The notes beneath the pieces are model-generated. The model saw nothing but the letters and a program-made list of their open reading frames with translations. It ran no database searches and was not told the DNA's origin. This document shows, piece after piece, positions 58,399 to 64,000 of a DNA stretch of 64,000 nucleotides. Within the stretch, counting starts at the first letter, position 1. Every line of letters begins with the position of its first letter. The translations under genes were made by a program, and so were the position numbers. The DNA comes from Roseiarcus sp963787135. Its GTDB lineage: Bacteria > Pseudomonadota > Alphaproteobacteria > Rhizobiales > Beijerinckiaceae. The stretch is taken from contig CAWBBW010000027.1 in the NCBI GenBank assembly GCA_963787135.1, positions 69,440 to 133,439 on the forward strand. Reading direction: 5' to 3'.

Positions 58399-59283
58399 TT
58401 GAGCTTGCGCCATTCGTTGGCCGGGCGCCCCATTGCGCGCATGAACGGAGCGGGCAACAAGATTCTGGTGCTCGATCTGCGTGGGTCCTCGCTCTTGCCA
58501 AGTCCCGAGGACGCGCGCGCCATCCATCAGGCGCAAGGGCTCGACTACGACCAGATGATGGTCTTGAGCGATCCGAATTCTCGCGGCACTGCGGCATACG
58601 TACGGATCTTCAACAATGACGGCACGCTGGCCGAGGCGTGCGGCAACGGAACCCGCTGCGTCGCCGATCGCCTCTGCCGCGAGCTCGGCGTCGAGAGGGT
58701 CGATGTGGAGACGGAGGCCGGCCGCATCGTCTGCGAGCGTCTCGACGCCTCGGTCTATCGGGTCGACATGGGCGCGCCGAAGTTGGCGTGGGAGGCCATT
58801 CCGCTTGTCCGGCCGGTTGCGGACACGAGGCGGGTCGATCTCGACTGGCCCGAAGGCGACGCGCTCTCCGCGCTGGGTCCCGCCTCGGTCGTCAATCTCG
58901 GCAATCCGCATGCGGTCTTCTTCGTCGCCGACCTCGCTGTCGTCGATGCGGCGGCCTGGGGCGCCCGGATCGAAGTCCATCCGATGTTCACGCAAAAGGC
59001 CAATGTCACCTTTGCTCGAAGATCGCAGGCGCGCGACCGCGTCGTCGCAAGGGTGTGGGAGCGCGGGGTCGGCCTGACGCTCGCCTGTGGCTCGGCCGCC
59101 TGCGCGACGCTGGTCGCGGCCTCCCGCCTCGACCTCATGGAGCGCAAGGGAATCGTGCGTCTGCCCGGCGGCGAACTCGTCATCGAGTGGCGCGCCGCGG
59201 ACGATCATGTGCTGATGACCGGCCCGGTCGAATTCGAGGGCGAGCGCGTCCTCGACGGCGCGCTGTTCGAAGCCGCGTTGTGA
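58399..59283 (+). CDS. dapF: Diaminopimelate epimerase
   Basis: 294 aa from TTG 58399; internal ATG 58441 would remove the first 14 residues including part of the conserved fold. Both catalytic Cys are present: EACGNGTRC (about residue 80) and LACGSAACATL (about 230). Other marks are RMNGAGNKILVLD and VNLGNPHAVFFV. It isomerises LL- to meso-diaminopimelate for lysine and peptidoglycan. Its stop overlaps the GTG start of the next gene (GTGA). Confidence 0.94.
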   Translation: MSLRHSLAGRPIARMNGAGNKILVLDLRGSSLLPSPEDARAIHQAQGLDYDQMMVLSDPNSRGTAAYVRIFNNDGTLAEACGNGTRCVADRLCRELGVERVDVETEAGRIVCERLDASVYRVDMGAPKLAWEAIPLVRPVADTRRVDLDWPEGDALSALGPASVVNLGNPHAVFFVADLAVVDAAAWGARIEVHPMFTQKANVTFARRSQARDRVVARVWERGVGLTLACGSAACATLVAASRLDLMERKGIVRLPGGELVIEWRAADDHVLMTGPVEFEGERVLDGALFEAAL

Positions 59284-60272
59284 GCGCCGGGACGGCGCCG
59301 GCCGACGGGCCGCCGAAGACCGGCGGCCGCGTCGACGCGATCGACTGCGCCCGCGGCGTCGCGCTGATCGGCATGGCGCTCTACCACCTCAGCTGGGACC
59401 TCGCCGACTATCCAGCTGGTCTCGCCGATGCTGCCATTCTCGCCGCCGATGCGGCTCTTCTCGCACGCCGTCGCGTGCACGTTTCTTGCGCTCGTCGGCG
59501 TCTCGCTGGCGCTCGCCCAGCGCAACCGCCTGAACCTGCCCGCCTTCTTGCGCCGGCTCGCCATCGTCGCCGCCGCGGCTGCGCTGGTGACCGTCGGCAG
59601 CCTTATCTTCGCTCCCGGCGAGGGCATCTGGTTCGGCATCCTCCACTGCATCGCGGCGCAAGCGTTCTTGCGCTGCCATTCATCGAGGCGCCGGCCTTCG
59701 CGAGCCTCCTCGTCGGGGCGGCGGCGATCGTTATCCCCTTTTTCGTCCATTCGACCCTGTTCGATCCGCCCGCACTCCTGTGGATCGGCCTCGGCAAGGC
59801 GCTGCCGAACACACTCGACTGGTATCCGCTACTGCCCTGGGCGGGCGTCGTCTTCATCGGCCTTGGGCCTCCCTGCTGCCCGGCGTTTTGAGCGGCGTAT
59901 CGCCTCGCCAAAACGCTGGCGCGCGAGTTCGGCGCCAGCGCGTGCGGTCTGCTTCGCCGGGCGCCACAGCCTCGCCGTTCTATCTGGGCCACCAGCTGAT
60001 CCTGATTCCCCCTCGTCTGGCGGCCGCGGCGCGTCTCGGGCCTCTTTCCACCGGTCCCGCCGCCGAAGCCGGACTACGGCGCCTTTCTCGCGGCTTGCGA
60101 GCGCGCCTGCGTCGCCGGCGGCCGGACGGCGGACGACTGCGAAACCTCGTGCCGGTGCGTCGCCGACGTCGTCGAGCGTTCCGGCGAGGCGGAGCGGCTC
60201 GGCGCGGATGCGCTCGACGCAAGGCGCAAGGCCGAGCTCAAACAGATGGCCGAAGCTTGCATGGCCCGATGA
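59280..60272 (+). pseudogene. DUF1624-like membrane acyltransferase with Cys-rich tail, multiply frameshifted
   Basis: Begins GTG 59280, overlapping the dapF stop. Pieces: RVDAIDCARGVALIGMALYH; after a shift near 59435 FSHAVACTFLALVGVSLAL and SLIFAPGEGIWFGILHC; after 59660 LALPFIEAPAFASLLVGAAA and LLWIGLGKALPNTLDW; further shifts near 59865-59985 before YLGHQLILIP. This order matches the DUF1624/heparan-alpha-glucosaminide acetyltransferase-like membrane family. The last 70 codons (about 60063-60272) are intact and carry a Cys-rich tail (ACERACVAGG, CETSCRCVADV). Four or more indels; array 2 starts 9 nt after the TGA. Confidence 0.75.
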
Positions 60273-60281
60273 GCCGGACGC

Positions 60282-60420
60282 AAGGAAATGAAAATCCAGC
60301 GCAAGGATTTGCAAATCCGGCACAAGGAAATGAAACTCCGGCACAAGGAAACGAAAGCCAGACGCAAGGAAATGAAAATCCATTTTCTTCAGTAAATTAA
60401 GTTTTTTCAATGGGTTAAAG
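60282..60420 (+). repeat. Array 2: five 21-bp repeats with AT-rich tail
   Basis: Cores AAGGAAATGAAA (variants AAGGATTTGCAA and AAGGAAACGAAA) start at 60282, 60303, 60324, 60345 and 60366, exactly 21 bp apart, with linkers such as CTCCGGCAC. The first core starts 9 nt after the TGA at 60270-60272, the same distance as in array 1. The tail from 60378 contains TTTTCTT and TTTCAATGGGTTA, close to the array 1 tail. Each core begins with AAGGA, complementary to the 3' end of 16S rRNA, though its ATG is too close for initiation. The remaining gap to 60673 holds no gene; a small palindrome CAGAAATTCTG is at 60527. Confidence 0.85.
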
Positions 60421-60673
60421 CTGATTTTGGCGGGCGCTCGCCCTAAACGGGTCTTCATCCGTTGCCTCCGGGTCTGGCGCTGTCCCAAATTGAACCTCTC
60501 TCGCCTCGGCGACGGACCCATTCTATCAGAAATTCTGGTTTTTAGAATAACTTTGCCCACAATCTGCGACTATGCTTAAGGGCCGCTGCCTGGGCGGACG
60601 GACCCGCGGAGAGAGGTCGAACTTTCCAAGGCGGCGCCAGGGTGTAGCCTCCGTCCGAATCGCGAGACGGCCG

Positions 60674-61777
60674 ATGGGAATCCCGCAGTATTTTTCGGCG
60701 ACCTCCACAGAGGCTCGGCAGAAATTCCTCGAAGCAGCGCGCACCGCCGGCGCGGCGCTCGAATCTCATGTCAATCCAAACGCCAGAGGCGCGGAGGGCG
60801 AGGAACTCGCGGCGGACGTCGCCCGGTTCGGCGGGATGGAGGCGGAGAACCTCTTCATCGTCGTCTCGGGCACGCACGGCAACGAGGGCTTCTGCGGCTC
60901 CGGCTGCCAGACCGGCTTCATCGGGGACGGCGTCATCGACGCCCGGCCGCAATCGGTCGCAGTGCTGATGATTCACGCCATCAACCCCTACGGTTTTTCT
61001 CACATCCGCCGGGTGACCGAGGACAATGTCGATCTCAACCGCAACTTCCGCGATTTCTCCACGCCCTTGCCGGAGAACCCGCGCTATGCCGAGATCCATG
61101 ATCTGCTGCTGCCGTCAGATTGGGACGGTCCCGGCCGCGCCACGGCGGACTCGGCGCTGAAAGCCTGGCGTGAGGCCAACGGCGGCATGAAGGCCTATCA
61201 GGCCGCCGTCGCCGGCGGCCAGTACGTTTTCCCCGATGGGCTCTTCTTTGGCGGGCGGAAGCCGACCTGGTCGAACGGCGCCTTCCGCGCCATCGTCCGG
61301 AAGCATGGCGCGGGCGCAAAACGGGTGGGCGTGATCGATATTCACTCCGGCCTTGGGCCGATGGGCTATGGCGAGCCGCTCTCGATCATTCCTCCCGGCG
61401 CGCCGGCGTTCGAGCGCGCCCGGGCGTGGTGGGGTGACGCAGTCACCTCGACCGCGGACGGCACGTCGAAGTCGCCTCCCGTCACCGGTCCGCTGATCGG
61501 CAGCATCGAGGAGAGCCTGCCCGGCGCGGAGGTGACCGCGATCGGCCTCGAGTACGGCACCATCGAATTGCCGGAACTGCTGGACGCGCTGAGGGGCGAC
61601 AACTGGCTTTATGCGCGCGGCATCACGTCCGGACTGAGCCTGGACTCCGCGCTCGCCCGCGACATCAAGGCGAAAGTGCGCGACGCGCTCTATGTCGACA
61701 CCGACGAATGGAAGGAGAAGGTCTACGCCCGCGCCGCCGACTTCGCCCTGAAAGCGTTTCGCGGCCTGAGCGCCTAA
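60674..61777 (+). CDS. DUF2817 family protein, M14-like zinc carboxypeptidase fold
   Basis: 367 aa from ATG 60674. HxxE zinc motif in VSGTHGNEGFCGSG, substrate Asn/Arg in NVDLNRNFRDF, third ligand His in IDIHSGLGPMGYG and the general-base Glu in GLEYGTIELPEL: the complete M14 set. DUF2817 members are uncharacterised carboxypeptidase or deacylase-like enzymes. No signal peptide is evident, so it may act in the cytoplasm. Stands alone after repeat array 2. Confidence 0.88.
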   Translation: MGIPQYFSATSTEARQKFLEAARTAGAALESHVNPNARGAEGEELAADVARFGGMEAENLFIVVSGTHGNEGFCGSGCQTGFIGDGVIDARPQSVAVLMIHAINPYGFSHIRRVTEDNVDLNRNFRDFSTPLPENPRYAEIHDLLLPSDWDGPGRATADSALKAWREANGGMKAYQAAVAGGQYVFPDGLFFGGRKPTWSNGAFRAIVRKHGAGAKRVGVIDIHSGLGPMGYGEPLSIIPPGAPAFERARAWWGDAVTSTADGTSKSPPVTGPLIGSIEESLPGAEVTAIGLEYGTIELPELLDALRGDNWLYARGITSGLSLDSALARDIKAKVRDALYVDTDEWKEKVYARAADFALKAFRGLSA

Positions 61778-62477
61778 GGCAGTCGAGGAGCCATCCGGAC
61801 GTCTCCGCGCGCTTTCTTTCACGTTAGGGTTGACGCGAGGATCGCGTTGCCGATTACGGCCGTCCCATGCGGCAATCGGCGCCGGAGCGCGGCGGAACGC
61901 CGCCGGACTGCGTCGCGCGGCGCCGACTCGCCGCATGAGCCCGGAAGGGGGTCGCTTTCCCGCGTTCTCTCGCCCTCCCTGAAAGCGGGAGGGCGAGCCT
62001 CTTGGACGCCGGAGGCCGGGCTTCGCGATGCTGGTGATCTCGAATTTTTGATTGTCGCCGGCGAGCGACGAGGCGCGCAAATGCAGCGTCTAGCCGATGA
62101 AAGAGGGGGTGGTGGGGGAGGTAGGACTGCTACAAGTGAGGTTTGTCAAGCATTTGCTCGAAAGTGGGGCACTTGAAACGCCCTTAGAGTTCTACGCGTT
62201 CCCAGGACGTATGCCCCACCAGATTGCAGTTGCTGCGCAGGCGCGAAGGCAAAGGCGAGTTTGGGAAAAGACTAGAGATACGGCCCAAACCTGTCGGCAA
62301 CGCAAAGACGGCCCAAGGGCTCCGTTTGAACCGGAGGTGCTCATCCTTTCGGCGCGAGGGGCCTCGTGTACCTTGTCGCCGCTACCCCACCCGCCTTCAC
62401 CTGTTGAGAACTCCTGATTGCTACCTTGCTGGTCGAGGGCCGGATGCGCGGCCCGAGCCGAAGATCAGGAGACCCGC
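61778..62477. other. Gene-poor gap at the edge of the reverse transcriptase region
   Basis: No gene can be called with confidence. A 106-codon frame at 62097-62417 (plus) begins MKEGVVGEVGLLQVRFVKHL and has no recognisable domain. Base composition becomes less GC-rich from about 62050 onward, in contrast to the rest of the window, suggesting the edge of acquired DNA. No tRNA gene or attachment-site repeat was seen. Confidence 0.4.
61969..61997. terminator. Perfect 11-bp hairpin
   Basis: CTCGCCCTCCC-TGAAAGC-GGGAGGGCGAG, 192 bp past the DUF2817 stop. No T-run; it resembles the other GC-rich intergenic palindromes and marks the last such element before the less GC-rich region. Confidence 0.5.
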
Positions 62478-62763
62478 ATGCGGCGAGCTACGAAGAAAAC
62501 GGAGACCTCGTATGGCCTGGAGCGACGGGCGATGACGGTCTTGCTGCAGGCAGAGGCTGTAGACGAATGTGAAATCCATGAAGGCACATTCACCGACAAT
62601 GGCGATCCGCTGGGCGCTTGAAAAAGCGCGCGCGCTAGGAGCCAAAATGGTGAAATATGGAGAGGTGAACGCCACCCTTGCCGCGTTCATGACAGCGATA
62701 GATCGAGCTTTGGCGACCGCTGAAGAAGCTTGCCCTATCTGCGCCAGCCATGCTGACGAATAA
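62478..62763 (+). CDS. Small unknown protein converging on the reverse transcriptase (one frameshift)
   Basis: About 95 aa when joined. ATG 62478 gives MRRATKKTETSYGLERRAM and a first part ending DNGDPLGA at a TGA; one base appears missing near 62618, and the other frame continues LEKARALGAKMVKYGEVNAT, then AEEACPICASHADE to TAA 62763. The joined protein is acidic and helical with a C-terminal CxxC. It ends 10 bp before the reverse transcriptase stop. Not recognised; it may be part of the same acquired module. Confidence 0.4.
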
Positions 62764-62773
62764 CGCCAGAAGG

Positions 62774-64000
62774 CTAGGCGGACTTCGAGTTGGCCAGCGG
62801 GGGCTTGTTGAGCTGCCAGGTGCCCATGGGAATGCCGTCGATGAAATCACTGACGTAGCTCGTCGTGATGCTACGCGACGCTTCGTTGCTAAGCAGCGGA
62901 ACTTTGGTCCAGGCCCCCATCGCTCCAAACCACGGCGACGGTAATTCTCCCCTATCTGGAAAAGGTCCGCCCCAGGCGATGCAGCCTCCAGTTTGCGATA
63001 AAGGTTGTGCTTGGATTTGTCCGTGCGCTTGCGCCACGGCTTCACGTGCACGTAGTTGTCGCCGTGCCCCTTGCCGGCCTCAAGCGAGTAGCCGAGGATC
63101 ACGATGCGCTGAGTGTTAGCGTTCTTGATGGGCACGTCATGAAGTTCAATCGGACCGGCGGGGAGCGATGACAGACGATCCGTCAACGCATGTTTTGCTG
63201 CTCGGCATTCTCCTTTCGTGTGCGCGCCTATAGACAGGTCATCGGAATACGAGTAACACTTTAGCTCCTTGTGAGAGAGCGCAGCGTAGACCTCGCGGTA
63301 GATGACGGCGCGCGCCAGCAGCGGCGATAGAACAGAGCCCTGGAGTAGGCCCCGCCGAACGACCTGAACAGTGAGAGCATGGAGAGAGATAGTCCCATCT
63401 CGACTGAGATCGGGATACTTCGCATGGAGGTACTGAAGGATGGCTTCGGCATTCTCATGCTGTGGCACCACGATCTTCGCACACTTCGGTAAATAGGCGA
63501 CATTCCTGATCAACCTGCGGTCGATTGGAGCCATCCGAAGTTGCGTGGTTTGATGGACCCGAAACAGCTCTTGATGTCCGGGGTCCACCACCAATGGTAC
63601 TCGTCTTCGATGTCTTTGCAGACGGCCTTGATCAGGCCCTTCTTCTCGCCTCCGCCTCCTTTCTTGGTGCAATCAATTGCACTGTCGATGTCCATAACCG
63701 ACAGCACGTCCCGCAGCATGAGCGCCTGAGCGGTGCGCATGACGCCGGAAACGACGATGGGGCGATACCCCGACTTCCCCGATTTCGGGACCCAGTGAAC
63801 GATGACCGCCTCGTCAACGGGTTCCCAGACGCTGAGTTCGTGCGCGAGAGCGTGGAGTTCGTCGAGCGAAACGTCGCCCTCCGCCCCGGCCGCGCGGAGC
63901 ACGGCGTGGAAGCGGGCGTTGTAGGAATGCAGCAGCAGGTCCTTGCCGATGTTGAACTGCTTCTTCGCGCCCAACGGCTTCGCCTGAGCAACTTCTTCAG
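62774..64000 (-). CDS. Reverse transcriptase, unassigned lineage (partial, N-terminus beyond right edge; two frameshifts)
   Basis: At least 409 residues; the frame is still open at the right edge. RT motifs in order: VPKSGKSGYRPIVVSG with MRTAQALMLRDVL (RT1-2), WWWTPDIKSCFGSI (RT3, first catalytic Asp), QGSVLSPLLA (RT4, about 63317-63345), YSDD (63238-63249, catalytic pair), and ILGYSLEAGKG (RT6-7), then a basic segment KPWRKRTDKSKHNLYRKLE and stop at 62774. Frame changes near 63527 (a missing C restores GWLPIDRRL) and 62914-62918 (one G short in a run). No maturase X domain, HNH, protease or nitrilase domain is visible, and retron hallmarks cannot be judged because the upstream DNA is outside. 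It could be an abortive-infection/UG-type defence RT, or a mobile-element RT. Confidence 0.85.

Noticed and set aside
62097..62417. 106-codon plus ORF before the RT region
   Set aside because: No domain, no clear ribosome site and a low-complexity end; left in the gap description only.
62774..64000. Group II intron reverse transcriptase
   Set aside because: No maturase X or HNH domain follows the RT core, and no intron 3' domain V-like end was seen downstream of the stop.

Overview
The window reads as a high-GC alphaproteobacterial chromosome segment, most likely Hyphomicrobiales (Rhizobiales). The gene families (TIGR02301, DciA, MOFRL glycerate kinase, DUF1194, class II DAHP synthase) and the GC-rich intergenic palindromes fit that order; genus cannot be fixed from sequence alone.

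Layout. 1-7.8 kb, minus strand: a large reducing type I polyketide synthase running off the left edge, preceded by a Wza-type polysaccharide export lipoprotein. 8.0-12.4 kb, plus: alpha/beta hydrolase, GT39-like glycosyltransferase, GT2-GtrA fusion and an EI24/CysZ-like membrane protein. 12.5-19.8 kb, plus: an L-arabinose operon made of a sugar ABC transporter (ATPase, permease, badly frameshifted binding protein) followed by araB, araA and araD. 19.8-35 kb: small exported proteins, broken LysR, Sua5, acyl-CoA dehydrogenase and enoyl-CoA hydratase, a DUF559 relic, aldo/keto reductase with divergent LysR, TIGR02301-Nudix-pdxH, dnaJ-like, fabI, MFS, DAHP synthase. 35-49 kb: acyltransferase 3, nadE, MarR-GNAT, PBP1A, dnaN, gckA, a CrtI-like oxidoreductase and nagA with an aminosugar kinase. 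49-62 kb: pcp, an acyl-CoA dehydrogenase pair, hydroxypyruvate isomerase, DUF1194, an inactive HtrA-like protein, a HAD hydrolase, mutY, dciA, dapF, DUF1624 and DUF2817. 62-64 kb: a reverse transcriptase gene running off the right edge, in visibly less GC-rich DNA, converging on a small unknown ORF.

Three signals stand out. (1) The reverse transcriptase (YSDD, QGSVLSPLL) lacks a visible maturase or HNH tail and may belong to an unclassified or defence-type lineage. (2) Two arrays of a 21-bp repeat with core AAGGAAATGAAA, 32 kb apart and on opposite strands, each start exactly 9 nt after the stop codon of the gene on the same strand and end in a similar AT-rich tail. (3) The reducing PKS has a degenerate methyltransferase-like segment and sits beside an export lipoprotein.

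Caution: at least 15 genes, including near-essential ones (nadE, sua5), carry single-base frameshifts, mostly at short G/C runs. This looks like residual indel error in the assembly rather than mass gene decay, so frameshifted genes are described as one locus. Many long antisense ORFs are high-GC shadows and are left out.
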